Program-made: the position numbers and the translations under genes
DNA from: Rhodomicrobium sp. Az07
GTDB lineage: Bacteria; Pseudomonadota; Alphaproteobacteria; Rhizobiales; Rhodomicrobiaceae
Direction of reading: 5' to 3'
Assembly: GCF_018619475.1 (NCBI RefSeq)
Contig: NZ_JAHFZG010000020.1
Coordinates: forward strand, 1 to 56,973
DNA length: 56,973 nucleotides
Shown: one piece after another, positions 9,389 through 19,502 of the stretch
Layout of the letters: the number at the start of each line of letters is the position of its first letter
Position numbering within the stretch: the stretch's first letter is position 1
The notes under the pieces: generated by a model
What the model saw: only the letters and a program-made list of their open reading frames with translations
What the model was told of the DNA's origin: nothing
The model's database searches: none

Positions 9389-10486
9389 TTAGCGCCGGGA
9401 ACCGCCTTGACTCGGCGGCGAGAGGCCAAGCGCTTCGAGGCCCGACGCAACCGCCTTCTTCATGATTGCAGGCAGGGCGAAAGCCGCGAGTTTGTCGAGC
9501 GGCGCCCACTCGCCCGAAAAGGCCGCTGCGGCCGAGGCATCGGCGTCCGCGTCGGCCGCGAAAACGCGAAGCTCCAGATGAAAATGCGTGAATGTGTGCT
9601 GAACGATGCGCGCCTTCCGCCATGCCACCCTGGCAGGCGCCCCGACGCCTGAAACGGATGCATCGGCTTGGGCGGCATCCACCCATTCGGACGTAGGCAC
9701 TTCCATCATGCCGCCGAGCAGGCCCTTGTCCCCGCGGCGCCGAAGCAGGATGCAGCCGCCGCGCACGATCACGAAAGCCTCGCCGCGCCGCGTCGGCCTC
9801 GCCGCTTTCGCCGCGCGCAATGGAAAACGCTCCGCCTCGCCCGTCGCGGTCGCGGCGCAGAAAGTCCGGACCGGACAGACCAGACACGAGGGAGAACGCG
9901 GGCTGCAAATGCCCGCGCCGAGGTCCATCATGGCTTGCGCGTAGTCGCCGGGGCGCGACGCGGGCGTCAACCCTGCGGCGAGCTTGCGCAGTTCCGGCTT
10001 CGCGGCGGGAAGCGGCGTCTCGACCGCGAACACCCGCGCGAGGACGCGTTCGACGTTTCCATCGACCACAGCGGCGGGTCGGTCGAAGGCGATGGCCGCA
10101 ATCGCCGCCGATGTGTACGCGCCGACGCCCGGCAGCGCGCGAAGGCCCTCCTCGTCGGCCGGAAAGCCACCTCCGGCGAGCACTTGCGCGCAGGCGTGAA
10201 GGTTCCGCGCCCGGGAGTAGTAGCCGAGCCCCGCCCAGGCCGCGAGCACCTCGTCGCGTGTGGCGGCTGCCAGTGCATCGACGGTTGGCCAGCGCCGCGT
10301 GAATGCCTCGAAATAGGGGACGACAGCCTTCACGGTCGTCTGCTGAAGCATGATCTCCGACAGCCAGACGCGATAGGGATCCGCGCGCTCGCCCGGCTTC
10401 GCCCGCCATGGCAGATCGCGCCGCGCGATGTCGTACCAGCCAAGCAGCGCGTGCCGGAAGCTCTCGGCGGCGAACGGGGGCCGCAT
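9389..10486 (-). CDS. mutY: A/G-specific adenine DNA glycosylase MutY
   Basis: Base-excision repair enzyme that removes adenine mispaired with 8-oxoguanine. The helix-hairpin-helix glycosylase domain shows the catalytic Glu (LSEIMLQQT), the hairpin LPGVGAYTSAA and the catalytic Asp in VVDGNVERV. The 4Fe-4S cluster ligands have spacing C-x6-C-x2-C-x5-C (start GICSPRSPSC). A Nudix-like 8-oxoG-recognition domain forms the C-terminus. I chose the ATG at 10486, preceded by AGAGG; in-frame starts at 10504 (ATG) and 10528 (GTG) are possible. Divergent from the dciA-like gene. Confidence 0.95.
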   Translation of the reverse strand: MRPPFAAESFRHALLGWYDIARRDLPWRAKPGERADPYRVWLSEIMLQQTTVKAVVPYFEAFTRRWPTVDALAAATRDEVLAAWAGLGYYSRARNLHACAQVLAGGGFPADEEGLRALPGVGAYTSAAIAAIAFDRPAAVVDGNVERVLARVFAVETPLPAAKPELRKLAAGLTPASRPGDYAQAMMDLGAGICSPRSPSCLVCPVRTFCAATATGEAERFPLRAAKAARPTRRGEAFVIVRGGCILLRRRGDKGLLGGMMEVPTSEWVDAAQADASVSGVGAPARVAWRKARIVQHTFTHFHLELRVFAADADADASAAAAFSGEWAPLDKLAAFALPAIMKKAVASGLEALGLSPPSQGGSRR

Positions 10487-10546
10487 ACTGTGCCTCTTCT
10501 GCATCAGCCGCACATCGAACGGGAGCACCCGGCGTTTCGCGCCTTC

Positions 10547-11164
10547 ATGTCATGCCTCGAATCAGCCATCGCCCAAGCTATGGCGATCTTAAATCAACAC
10601 GGCAAGAGCAGCGGCGCGAGTGCGTCGGCGGTTCCCTACAAAGGTCCGGTTTCGGTCGGACGGTTCATCGCGCCGGTCGCAGGCAAGACGCTTGCGCGGG
10701 GCGGCACGGTCATGGCCGAGCTTCTAGCGGAGTGGCCCGCTATCGCGGGCGCTGGTCTTTCGGCGCACACCAAGCCCGAGCGCCTGACGAAGGGCGCGCC
10801 GCAGCCGGGCTTCGACGGACGCACGCCGCCGTCGGTGCTGCATCTCAAGGTCGATCCGGCGAAGGCGCTCGACGTTCAATATATCGCGCCGCAACTGGTG
10901 GAACGGATCAACAGCATGCTCGGCTTCCGCGCGGTCAGTGCGCTGCGGATCGTGCAAGGGCCGATCGTGGCGAAGCCGGTTCGCCGCGCGCCGACCCGGC
11001 CCGCGCCCTCATCGCCGGGCGCCTCCGCTCCGGTTGCGTCCGCATCGACAAGCGGCACGCCCTCCGCGACGCCCGAACCTCAAGCCGCAATTCCGCAACC
11101 GCAGGATCGTCTCGCCGCCGCGCTCGCCCGCATGGCCGAAGGGCGAAAGGCGCGCGGTCTCTGA
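10547..11164 (+). CDS. DciA-like DUF721 protein
   Basis: 205 residues. A DUF721 core (about residues 30-125) has the block MAELLAEWPAIAGAGLSAHT, which matches the DciA family that helps load the replicative helicase DnaB in bacteria lacking DnaC. A disordered Pro/Ala/Ser-rich tail follows (about 130-185), ending in a charged helix. The start is uncertain: ATG at 10547 or the internal ATG at 10580, neither with a clear ribosome site. The arrangement mutY-DUF721-dsbA-smc is common in Hyphomicrobiales, which supports the call. Confidence 0.8.
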   Translation: MSCLESAIAQAMAILNQHGKSSGASASAVPYKGPVSVGRFIAPVAGKTLARGGTVMAELLAEWPAIAGAGLSAHTKPERLTKGAPQPGFDGRTPPSVLHLKVDPAKALDVQYIAPQLVERINSMLGFRAVSALRIVQGPIVAKPVRRAPTRPAPSSPGASAPVASASTSGTPSATPEPQAAIPQPQDRLAAALARMAEGRKARGL

Positions 11165-11262
11165 TCGCTATCTCCCAGCCTCATGCGATGTCGCGCTTGA
11201 ATTTTATCGTTCTACGCTCCAAAACATCGCGAACGCGGATTTGCATTTGGGAGAAAGCGCTC

Positions 11263-11910
11263 GTGTCTTCGAAACTGAAATTGGCAGTCTTCGCCCCATT
11301 GGCGGCTTTGGCCCTGGTGCTGGGCTTATCTTCTCTGACCGGCGGTCGCCTCGTTTCCCCTGCCGCGGCGCAGGACGCGGCGGCGCAGCCTGCCCTTCCG
11401 GACATGGCGCTCGGCAAGGCCGATGCGCCCGTCACGATCATCGAGTATTCGTCGCTCTCCTGCCCGCACTGCGCGACCTTCCACAAGGATGTCCTGCCGG
11501 AACTCAAGAAGCAGTTCATCGATACCGGCAAGGCTCGCTATATCCAGCGCGAGTTCCCGCTCAACGACGCCGCGTTTGCGGGCTCGGTGCTTGCGCGCTG
11601 CCTCGATACCAGCCGCTACTTCGCGTTCAACGATCTTTTGTTCAGGAAGATGGACGATTGGGCGTTCAAGCAGGACGCGCTGACGCCGCTCAAGCTTTAC
11701 GCGAAGCAGGCGGGGCTGAACGACGCCGAATTCAACAAGTGCCTTTCAAACGAAGACCTTCAGAAGAAGGTGCTCGCCGTCCGCGAACTTGGCGAGAAAC
11801 AAGGCGTGCGCGGGACGCCGACGTTCTTCATCAACGGGAAGAAGCTCGACGGCGCGGCAACGATCGAGGCATTCGCCGAAGCGATGAAGCCCTATCTCAG
11901 CACGCAATAA
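11263..11910 (+). CDS. DsbA-family thiol:disulfide oxidoreductase
   Basis: 215 residues from a GTG at 11263 with GGGAGAAA about ten bases upstream. A hydrophobic signal segment spans about residues 6-34, then comes a DsbA-type thioredoxin fold with the active site SLSCPHCATFH (CPHC). The helical insert and the cis-Pro region GVRGTPTFFINGKKL are present. It acts in the periplasm, either oxidising or (with the DsbD-like protein of this window) isomerising disulfides. A clear terminator follows at 11921, separating it from the DsbA-like lipoprotein. Confidence 0.92.
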   Translation: MSSKLKLAVFAPLAALALVLGLSSLTGGRLVSPAAAQDAAAQPALPDMALGKADAPVTIIEYSSLSCPHCATFHKDVLPELKKQFIDTGKARYIQREFPLNDAAFAGSVLARCLDTSRYFAFNDLLFRKMDDWAFKQDALTPLKLYAKQAGLNDAEFNKCLSNEDLQKKVLAVRELGEKQGVRGTPTFFINGKKLDGAATIEAFAEAMKPYLSTQ

Positions 11911-11920
11911 GCGACAACGG

Positions 11921-11942
11921 CGCCGCGAAAGCGGCGTTTTTC
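11921..11942 (+). terminator. Rho-independent terminator after dsbA-like gene
   Basis: Perfect 6-bp stem CGCCGC/GCGGCG with a GAAA tetraloop followed directly by TTTTTC. Confidence 0.9.
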
Positions 11943-12001
11943 TTGTATAGAGGCCGCAGCGCGCCGGAGGGAGGCGCGCCCTGGTTGTACGGGTGGGACC
12001 G

Positions 12002-12775
12002 ATGACATTTTCCAACGTGGCGCGTCTTGTGGGCGCGGCATCTTTCGCGGCTCTTCTGGCCGGCTGCACCGGCGGCGTTTCGTTGCCCGACATGCCATCC
12101 ATGCCCGCGCTTCCGTCTCTGTCGCTTGGCGCGGAAGAACCCGTGAAGGTGGACGCGGACAAGCCGAAATCCGAAAAGCAGATTTCGGCGGCCGATCTCG
12201 CGGAGCCCGGTCCGCTCGGCGATCAGGTGATCGGCAAGGCGAACGCGCCCGTAACCGTCGTGGAATATCTTTCGCTGACCTGCACGAACAGCGCGAAGTT
12301 TCACGCCGAGACGCTGCCGAAGCTGAAGAAGGCATATATCGACAAGGGCAAGGTGAAGCTCGTCCTGCGCGATTATCCGATCGGCAAGGCCGCCGCTTCG
12401 ACCGCTGTTCTGAGCCGCTGCCTGCCGCAGAAGGACTATTTCAAGGTCGTGGAGAAGCTTCTTTCGGCGCAACAGACATGGGCTGCGCGGGAGGTTAAGC
12501 CCGACGACATTTACAATGCTGTGAAGTTCACAGGAATAAAGCGGGACAAATTTGACGACTGCCTCACGAATCAAAGCATTAATGATGCGTTGGTCCTGGT
12601 AAAACAGCGGGGCAGGGGCTTTGGCGTTTCGGGAACGCCGACATTCTTCGTGAACGGCAAGAAATTGGCGGGTGCCGTGTCGTTCGAGGAAATGCAGCCG
12701 GTTATCGAGGCTGCGCTGGCGAATCCCGCCGCACCGGCGACGCAGCAGCCCCAGCGCTCCGCCAATCCGGCCTGA
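12002..12775 (+). CDS. DsbA-like lipoprotein with a single active-site cysteine
   Basis: 257 residues from the ATG at 12002. The N-terminus has a lipoprotein signal with lipobox AALLAGC, then a Pro/Ser linker, then a DsbA-type thioredoxin domain (from about residue 72) with the cis-Pro block GVSGTPTFFVNGKKL. The site equivalent to CPHC of the neighbouring protein reads LTCTNSAKF, so the second cysteine is replaced by Ser (CxxS). CxxS proteins typically cannot act as dithiol oxidases and may trap mixed disulfides or isomerise. It is separated from its paralogue by a terminator and followed by smc after 64 bp. Confidence 0.85.
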   Translation: MTFSNVARLVGAASFAALLAGCTGGVSLPDMPSMPALPSLSLGAEEPVKVDADKPKSEKQISAADLAEPGPLGDQVIGKANAPVTVVEYLSLTCTNSAKFHAETLPKLKKAYIDKGKVKLVLRDYPIGKAAASTAVLSRCLPQKDYFKVVEKLLSAQQTWAAREVKPDDIYNAVKFTGIKRDKFDDCLTNQSINDALVLVKQRGRGFGVSGTPTFFVNGKKLAGAVSFEEMQPVIEAALANPAAPATQQPQRSANPA

Positions 12776-12839
12776 CGCGATCCGCTCGCGTCGCGGTCTG
12801 GCGGGCGTGACCGGGCGGTGAAACGGAAGGGCGAGACTT

Positions 12840-15800
12840 GTGCAGATCACACGGCTAAGGCTTCTTGGCTTTAAATCCTTCGTGGAGCCGACCGAGCTTC
12901 TGATAGGCCCCGGCCTCACGGGCGTCGTCGGGCCGAACGGTTGCGGCAAGTCGAACCTGCTCGAAGCGTTGCGCTGGGTGATGGGCGAAACGTCCTACAA
13001 GACCATGCGCGCATCCGCGATGGACGACGTCATCTTCGCCGGCACCGACAAGCGCCCGGCCCGCAACATGGCCGAGGTCATGGTTGCCGTGGACAACACG
13101 AAGCGCACCGCGCCCGCCGCCTTCAACGACGCAGACGTGCTCGAAATCTCGCGCCGCATCCAGCGCGAGGCAGGGTCCGTCTACAAGGTCAACGGCAAGG
13201 AAGTGCGCGCGAAGGACGTGCAGATCCTGTTCGCAGACGCAGCGACCGGCGCCCGCAGCCAGGCCATGGTTCAGCAAGGCACCATCGGCCAGCTCATCAA
13301 TGCGAAGCCGCAGGATCGCCGCCGCATCCTCGAAGACGCGGCGGGCATCGCGGGCCTCTATACGCGACGCCATGAAGCCGAGCTTCGCCTGAAGGCCGCC
13401 GAGGCAAATCTCGAACGCCTGAAAGACGTGCTCGGCCAACTGGGCAACCAGCTTGCGAGCTTGCGCCGACAGGCGCGGCAGGCGCAGAAATATCGCGAAT
13501 TGACCACCGAGCTTCGCAAGCTCGAAGCCATGCAGCATCACCTGCATTATTCGGCTTCGAACGCCGCTGTTCAGAGCGAGGAGGCGCAGCTTCTCGAAGC
13601 CTTGCGCGCGGTCGGACAGTTCACGCAGGCTGAAGCGGCTGCCCTGCGGCTTCAGGCCGAGGCGGCGGACGCGCTCCAGCCCTTGCGCGACGAGGAAGCC
13701 ACGCGCGCGGCGGTGCTGCATCGCATCGAGGTGGAACGCAACACGCTCGACCGCGAGGAAGCCCGCGCGAAGGAGCGCGAGGCGGAGCTTCGCGCGCGTC
13801 TCGTGCAGGTGCAGGCGGACGCCGAGCGCGAGGACGCCGCCATCGCGGAGGCGCGCGAGCTTCTCGAAAAATTCGACCGCGACGAGGAGGCCCTGCGCGC
13901 GCTTGGCGACGGGTCCGAGGCGCGCGCCGAGACCGAGGCACGCGCCGAAAACGCGATGGAAGGGCTGAACGAGGCGGAGGAGGCGCTCAACGCGCTCACT
14001 TCGAAGGTGGCCGAGCTTCGCGCCGAGCGCCGCCAGCTCGAAGCGCAGATCGCCGAACATGGCGGCCGCGCGGGCCGCTTCGCGCAGCAGGAGGCGGAGC
14101 TTTCGCGGCAGTTGGCGGAGCTTCGCGCGCGGGCCGGGGCTGCCTCGCCGGTGGAAGATTTGCGCGAAGACGTCGCCATGCTCGAAGCGCAGATCGAGGC
14201 CATCGAGGGCGACATCGTCGCAGCGGAAGACGCCGTCGCGGCTGCGCGGCTGCGCGAGAAGGACACACGCGATGCGGCGGGCGCGGCGCGGCTTCGCGCG
14301 AGGAGCCTCGAAACCGAGGTGGCCACGCTCATCAAGCTGTTGAAGCCGTCCGACGCGGGCCGGTTCAAGCCCATCGTGGACCAGATTTCTGTTTCGCCGG
14401 GATATGAGGTGGCGCTCGGCGCGGCGCTCGGCGACGACCTCGACGTGACGGCCGATCAGACATCGCCGACGCGCTGGACGCTTGTCAGCGATGCGGGGGG
14501 CGATCCGGCGCTACCTTATGGCGCGGAACGGCTGTCGAATTTCGTGCGCGGGCCGCTGGAGCTTTCGCGTCGCCTCGCACAGATCGGCGTCGTGGCGAGC
14601 CGCGAGGATGGCGAGCGACTGAAGGCGAGCCTCGCCGTCGGCCAGCGTCTCGTGACACGCGAGGGCGATCTCTGGCGCTGGGACGGGTTCGTGTCGGCCG
14701 CCAATGCGCCGTCCGCCGCCGCGCGGCGGCTCGCCGAGAGAAACCGCCTCGCGGGGCTCGAAGTGCAGCTCGACGAGGTGCGCGAAGCCGCCGATCGCGC
14801 GGAAGCCGACCGGCTCGCCGCGCAGAATGCCGCCACCGAGGCTCAGGCAGCCGAAAAGCGACTTCGCGAGGCCGTCCGCGCATCGCAGGCGCAACTGGCG
14901 CAGAAGCGCGCGACCTTCTCGCAGGCCGAGCGCGCCGCGATGGAAGAGGCGAACAAGCTTCGCAATATCGAGGAGGCCCGCGAGCGCGCAGCCTATGCCC
15001 GCGAAGAGGCCGAAGCCGCGCGAGAGGAGGCGCAGGCCGCGCTTGAGGAGGCGCGGCCCGTCGATCAGGCCGAAGCCGAGTTGGCGCGGCTCAAGGAGCG
15101 CGCCGCCGCTGCGCGCGACGTTTACACACAAGCCAAGGCCGCGCTCGACGGCATCGACCGCGACATCCGCGCCCGCGCCTTCCGCCTCAAGCAGATCGGC
15201 GAGGAGCGGCTTCGCTGGCTCCAGCGCACCAAGAGCGCAAACGCGCAGATCGACAGCCTCACCGAACGGCTCGATGGCATCCGGGCGGAACTTGCCGAGG
15301 CCGAGGAGCTTCCGGCGAAGATTGCGGACCGGCGCAACAAGATTCTCACCGAGATCGGGCAGGCCGAAACCGCCCGCAAGGCCGCAGCGGATCAACTCGC
15401 GGCCGCCACGAACAGCCTTCGCGACGCCGACCGCGCACTTCGCGACGCGCAGTCGGGTCTATCCTCCGCGCGCGAAACGCGCGCCCGCATCGAAGCGCGC
15501 CTTGAGGCCGCTCGCGAGCGCCGCGCCGAATATGCCAACGCGATCCGCGACACGTTCGAATGTCAGCCGCCCGAGATTTTGAGCGCGGTTGGCCTTGAGG
15601 ACGGGGCGCCCCTGCCCCCGCCGCAGGAGATCGAACAGCAGATCGTGAAGCTCAAGGCGGAGCGCGAGCGTCTCGGCGGTGTGAACCTGCGCGCGGAAGA
15701 AGAGGCTGCGGCGCTCGGCGGCGAGTTCGACGGCATGGAGAAGGAGCGCTCCGACCTTCAGGAAGCCATCGGCAAGCTGCGCACGGGCATCGCGAGCCTC

Positions 15801-16298
15801 AACAAGGAGGGCCGCAAGCGCCTGCTCGAAGCCTTCGAAACCGTGCAGGCGCATTTCGAGCGGTTGTTTCAGGTGTTGTTCGGCGGCGGCGCGGCGGAGC
15901 TTCAGCTCATCGAAAGCGACGATCCGCTGGAAAGCGGCCTTGAGATCTTCTGCCGCCCGCCCGGCAAGAAGCCGCAGGTTCTCACGCTGCTCTCTGGCGG
16001 CGAGAAGGCGCTGACCGCGCTCGCGCTGATCTTCGCGGTGTTCCTCACGAACCCGTCGCCGATCTGCGTGCTCGACGAGGTGGACGCGCCGCTCGACGAC
16101 GCCAACGTCGACCGGTTCTGCACCATGATGGAGGAGATGGCGCGTTCCACCGAGACGCGCTTCCTCGTGATCACCCATCACCCGATGACCATGGCGCGCA
16201 TGAACCGGCTCTACGGCGTCACCATGCAGGAGAAGGGCATCAGCCAGCTCGTCAGCGTGGATTTGCAGGCGGCGGAGCGGTTCCGCGAGGCGAGCTAA
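12840..16298 (+). CDS. smc: Chromosome segregation protein SMC
   Basis: 1152 residues from a GTG at 12840. The N-terminal half of the ABC ATPase has Walker A GPNGCGKS at residues 31-38. Two long Ala/Glu/Arg-rich coiled coils (about 170-480 and 660-985) flank a hinge domain near 490-640 (LLKPSDAGRFKP onward). The C-terminal half has the ABC signature LLSGGEKALTA (about 1050) and Walker B CVLDEVDAPLDD. Length and order match bacterial SMC, the condensin core that works with ScpA/ScpB. The very regular codon use makes several long antisense frames; they are shadows. Confidence 0.97.
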   Translation: MQITRLRLLGFKSFVEPTELLIGPGLTGVVGPNGCGKSNLLEALRWVMGETSYKTMRASAMDDVIFAGTDKRPARNMAEVMVAVDNTKRTAPAAFNDADVLEISRRIQREAGSVYKVNGKEVRAKDVQILFADAATGARSQAMVQQGTIGQLINAKPQDRRRILEDAAGIAGLYTRRHEAELRLKAAEANLERLKDVLGQLGNQLASLRRQARQAQKYRELTTELRKLEAMQHHLHYSASNAAVQSEEAQLLEALRAVGQFTQAEAAALRLQAEAADALQPLRDEEATRAAVLHRIEVERNTLDREEARAKEREAELRARLVQVQADAEREDAAIAEARELLEKFDRDEEALRALGDGSEARAETEARAENAMEGLNEAEEALNALTSKVAELRAERRQLEAQIAEHGGRAGRFAQQEAELSRQLAELRARAGAASPVEDLREDVAMLEAQIEAIEGDIVAAEDAVAAARLREKDTRDAAGAARLRARSLETEVATLIKLLKPSDAGRFKPIVDQISVSPGYEVALGAALGDDLDVTADQTSPTRWTLVSDAGGDPALPYGAERLSNFVRGPLELSRRLAQIGVVASREDGERLKASLAVGQRLVTREGDLWRWDGFVSAANAPSAAARRLAERNRLAGLEVQLDEVREAADRAEADRLAAQNAATEAQAAEKRLREAVRASQAQLAQKRATFSQAERAAMEEANKLRNIEEARERAAYAREEAEAAREEAQAALEEARPVDQAEAELARLKERAAAARDVYTQAKAALDGIDRDIRARAFRLKQIGEERLRWLQRTKSANAQIDSLTERLDGIRAELAEAEELPAKIADRRNKILTEIGQAETARKAAADQLAAATNSLRDADRALRDAQSGLSSARETRARIEARLEAARERRAEYANAIRDTFECQPPEILSAVGLEDGAPLPPPQEIEQQIVKLKAERERLGGVNLRAEEEAAALGGEFDGMEKERSDLQEAIGKLRTGIASLNKEGRKRLLEAFETVQAHFERLFQVLFGGGAAELQLIESDDPLESGLEIFCRPPGKKPQVLTLLSGGEKALTALALIFAVFLTNPSPICVLDEVDAPLDDANVDRFCTMMEEMARSTETRFLVITHHPMTMARMNRLYGVTMQEKGISQLVSVDLQAAERFREAS

Positions 16299-16357
16299 TA
16301 CGCGTTTGCCTCGCAAGCGTCAGCGCGGGAGTGCCTCCGCTAGAGGCGCAATCCATG

Positions 16358-16373
16358 GTAAGATTTTCTTAAC
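16358..16373. promoter_or_regulatory. Possible CtrA box upstream of cckA
   Basis: The sequence GTAA-N7-TTAAC departs by one base from the TTAA-N7-TTAA CtrA consensus and lies about 90 bp upstream of the cckA start. CtrA is the end target of the CckA relay, so a site here would be feedback. One short motif only. Confidence 0.35.
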
Positions 16374-16459
16374 GCTTCGCGCGCGACGGTGACGCTCCAT
16401 GTGTGAGCCTTGAGGCAAGCCGAATCATTCCATGGTGGGCCCGGTGATGAGGTGACGGA

Positions 16460-18874
16460 ATGAGAACTCGGTCGATGGCTTTGGCGCAGAAAACTCCCCA
16501 TTGGGGCAGCGTAGCTGTCGGCACAGGCGCCGCCGCCGCCGTGACACTGTCTCTCGCGGGCCTGGGTGAGGCGGCTCTTGCCCTTCTCGCGTTCGTCGGG
16601 GCCGCCGCCGGGGTTCTGTTCGCGACCGGCCAGATACAGTTCAAGCCCTCCGAGGTAACGACCGGCGACGCAGCCCACGATATTCTGCGGGCGCTTCCCG
16701 GCGCAATTGCCGTCACCAACAGGAAGGGCGTGATCCAAGGCTGTAGCGACAGCTTCATGGCCATCGTCGGGGGGCTTGGCGTCGATCACAATCTCTCCCG
16801 GCTCGGCGACCGAGACCGCGAAACGGCGGCTGCCGTTTTCCGCCTCCTTACCGCCGGACGCGAGGGCAGAAAGCACACCGAGACCATCCTTATTTCGAAT
16901 GTGGCGGGCGGTGAAACTGCGGTGCTCGGGATAGCTCCCCTGGGCGAACAAGGGAGCCGCGCGCAGCTTCTTCTCTGGCATATCGAGCATTTCCGGAAGG
17001 ATGCCTCGGGCGAGCGTCGCGCCCCCGATCTGCTCGAAAGGCTCCCGGTTGCCGCGCTGACGGTCAGCAAGGATCTCAGCGTGCAAAGCGCAAACAAGGC
17101 GTTCGAGAAACTGGCGGGAGGTTCGCCCATCGGCCGGGAGGCCTGGTCGCTTTTCAGAACGCGGCGCGGCAATCCGCTCACCCGGGCGAGACTTCGTGAC
17201 GTCATCGCGAAGGCCGGTGGCAATATCCAGATTCAGGTGGTGAGCGCCACGGGTTTCACCCGGCAGGCCTCGCTGCATCTGGCCGACACACTCAATGGCG
17301 GCGGCGTATGGCTCGTGACGCCGACAGACGCCGCAGCCGGACGACTCGACGAGGCCTTCGAGACGATTGTCGCCTGTGCCCCCGAAGCGATGGCAATCCT
17401 GAGCACGAAAGGTGTCATCGTCGGCGCCAACGACGCTTTCCGTCAGATGTTCGGTGCCGAAAACGTGGACGGATCGCAGATCGACATTCATGGCAAGACG
17501 CTGGCCTCGCTCCTGGCCGAATCCTCCGCGCAGACGGTGAAGGAAAAGATCGGCGCATTGCTCTCCGCGCCGGATGCGAACCCCGCCCCGGTCGAGCTTC
17601 ACGCCGCCCCAAAGGACGCGATAAACCGCCGTATCCGGCTTGTGATGTTTCCGGCGGCGGATGGAAACCACCTTGTCGTTACCGCCGCGGAACCCGTAGC
17701 CAGCGCGCTCACCGACGAAAAAGCCGCCCAAGGACAGAAGCTTCAGGCCGTGGGTGAGCTTGCGGGCGGCATCGCGCATGATTTCAACAATCTGCTGACG
17801 GCCATCATAGGCTTTTCCGACTTGCTTCTGCGTCGCTTCCGCGCGTCCGACCCCGCGTTCAAGGACTTGATGAACATCAAGAACAATGCGACCCGCGCGG
17901 CTGAACTCGTCAAGCAGATCCTCGCCTATTCGCGTCGCCAGACATTGCGCCCGGCGATGCTTCGACTGACCGACGTCATCGAGGAATTCCAGGCGACGAT
18001 GGGGCGAACGCTCGGCGAAAAGGTCAAGGCCAAGGTGCAGCACGGTCGCGACCTGTGGTTCGTGAAGGCCGATGAGGGGCAGCTTTTCCAGGTCATCATG
18101 AACCTAGCGGTGAACGCGCGGGATGCGATGCCGGACGGCGGCGATATCACAATCTCCACTGCCAATGTGAGTGAACGCGAGTCCCTTCTCCTCAAGGATC
18201 GCGGCGTCGAGCGTGGGGAGTATGTCACGGTGGAGGTGCGGGATACCGGCACCGGCATCAAGCCGGAGATTCTGGAGAAGATTTTCGACCCCTTCTTCTC
18301 GACGAAAGAGGTCGGCAAGGGGACTGGCCTCGGATTGTCGACCGTTTACGGCATCGTGAAGCAGACGGGCGGCACAATTCTCGTCGACAGCGAGATTGGA
18401 AAAGGGTCGTCGTTTCGGATTTTCCTGCCGCGCTATGTCGAAACCGAACTGGATCTGAAGACGCTCGAAACCCGCACCGAGGCGCCGGAACAGACCGTCG
18501 ATCTCACCGGCAAGGCAACCGTTTTGCTGGTCGAGGACGAAGACGCCGTGCGCTCCTTCGCCTCTCGCGCGTTGGCCACGCGCGGCTATACCGTGCTGGA
18601 AGCCGCGAGCGGCGTCGAGGCTCTGGAAATCATGGACAGGCATGAGGGGCAGGTCGATCTCGTGGTGAGCGACGTGGTGATGCCGGAGATGGACGGCCCC
18701 ACCCTGTTGCGCCACCTGCGTCAGCGCAATCCCGACATTCGCATTGTCTTCATGTCAGGCTACGCCGAAGAGGCGTTCCGCAAGAACCTTGGCGCCGACG
18801 AGAATTTCATCTTCCTTCCGAAGCCCTTCACTCTCAAGAAGCTCGCAGAGACAGTGAAAGCCGCCGCTGCCTGA
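16460..18874 (+). CDS. cckA: Hybrid histidine kinase CckA
   Basis: 804 residues. Two N-terminal membrane helices (about 16-55) are followed by PAS-like sensory regions (about 75-410). The HisKA domain has [15 protein letters not shown] with the phospho-accepting His440. The ATPase domain has the N box [10 protein letters not shown] and G boxes DTGTGI and [13 protein letters not shown]. The C-terminal receiver has [12 protein letters not shown] and phosphorylated Asp738 in [12 protein letters not shown]. This order and the HisKA sequence are typical of CckA, which through ChpT controls CtrA and the alphaproteobacterial cell cycle. It starts about 160 bp after smc. Confidence 0.95.
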   Translation: MRTRSMALAQKTPHWGSVAVGTGAAAAVTLSLAGLGEAALALLAFVGAAAGVLFATGQIQFKPSEVTTGDAAHDILRALPGAIAVTNRKGVIQGCSDSFMAIVGGLGVDHNLSRLGDRDRETAAAVFRLLTAGREGRKHTETILISNVAGGETAVLGIAPLGEQGSRAQLLLWHIEHFRKDASGERRAPDLLERLPVAALTVSKDLSVQSANKAFEKLAGGSPIGREAWSLFRTRRGNPLTRARLRDVIAKAGGNIQIQVVSATGFTRQASLHLADTLNGGGVWLVTPTDAAAGRLDEAFETIVACAPEAMAILSTKGVIVGANDAFRQMFGAENVDGSQIDIHGKTLASLLAESSAQTVKEKIGALLSAPDANPAPVELHAAPKDAINRRIRLVMFPAADGNHLVVTAAEPVASALTDEKAAQGQKLQAVGELAGGIAHDFNNLLTAIIGFSDLLLRRFRASDPAFKDLMNIKNNATRAAELVKQILAYSRRQTLRPAMLRLTDVIEEFQATMGRTLGEKVKAKVQHGRDLWFVKADEGQLFQVIMNLAVNARDAMPDGGDITISTANVSERESLLLKDRGVERGEYVTVEVRDTGTGIKPEILEKIFDPFFSTKEVGKGTGLGLSTVYGIVKQTGGTILVDSEIGKGSSFRIFLPRYVETELDLKTLETRTEAPEQTVDLTGKATVLLVEDEDAVRSFASRALATRGYTVLEAASGVEALEIMDRHEGQVDLVVSDVVMPEMDGPTLLRHLRQRNPDIRIVFMSGYAEEAFRKNLGADENFIFLPKPFTLKKLAETVKAAAA

Positions 18875-18877
18875 AAG

Positions 18878-18965
18878 CATGATCGGTAAGGTGGAACCGA
18901 TTTTGCGGCGAGCTGGTGCTCAAACCCCGGAGCGCGCTCCGCTTTTCTCGGACGACGGACAATCA
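18878..18965. repeat. Possible dispersed intergenic repeat after cckA
   Basis: The stretch starting GCATGATCGGTAAGGTGGAA resembles the imperfect palindromic GCATGATC...GGAACC elements scattered between genes in many Hyphomicrobiales genomes. Only one copy is visible in the window, so the call rests on general resemblance. Confidence 0.3.
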
Positions 18966-18981
18966 CAATGGAAGTTGCAAA

Positions 18982-19188
18982 TCAGGCGATGATGTCGGGG
19001 AGAAGCTGATCCTCGAACTGCGCAATCTTGTCCTTGAGAAAGAGCTTGCGCTTCTTGAGACGGGTAAGACGCAGCTGATCGCGATCCGGAGCCCCCTCCA
19101 GCGCCTTGATCGCATCGTCGAGATCGCGGTGTTCCTGTCTGAGCTGGGCGAGCTTCTGGCGCACGCCCCCGTCTTCCGAAGTGTTCAT
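18982..19188 (-). CDS. DUF465 (YdcH-like) small coiled-coil protein
   Basis: 68 residues from the ATG at 19188, preceded by a G-rich ribosome site. The sequence is highly charged and helical, with the DUF465 end LTRLKKRKLFLKDKIAQFED. Longer in-frame starts upstream lack a ribosome site. Function unknown; it is a paralogue of the gene at 19503, which points the other way. Confidence 0.85.
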   Translation of the reverse strand: MNTSEDGGVRQKLAQLRQEHRDLDDAIKALEGAPDRDQLRLTRLKKRKLFLKDKIAQFEDQLLPDIIA

Positions 19189-19502
19189 GAACCCCCCGGG
19201 GATGACGCCAAAAATACTCGGCCCCGAAAAATCGCTGACGAATTTCATCATAGCACGAATCCCGAATTTCCGAAAAAGCGCAATCTCCACGATCCCGTAC
19301 GTGTAACACGGAATGGAAAGATTCTCATGAGATTTTGCAGAGGTTTAAAGGGTTTTGTTAAGATATGCCGCTAATTTGCAAAGGATTTCCGGTTGCGCGT
19401 CAGCGACTTCGCAACCGCGACATATTTGGCTCGTAATTTTGTCATCTTTTCGCCACAAATTGGAGTTGCGATAGGAGGGTTAAACAAAAGTGGAGGCCGG
19501 AA

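Noticed and set aside
12855-14060. Long antisense frames in smc
   Set aside because: Repetitive coiled-coil codons create Leu/Arg-rich antisense frames; no support.
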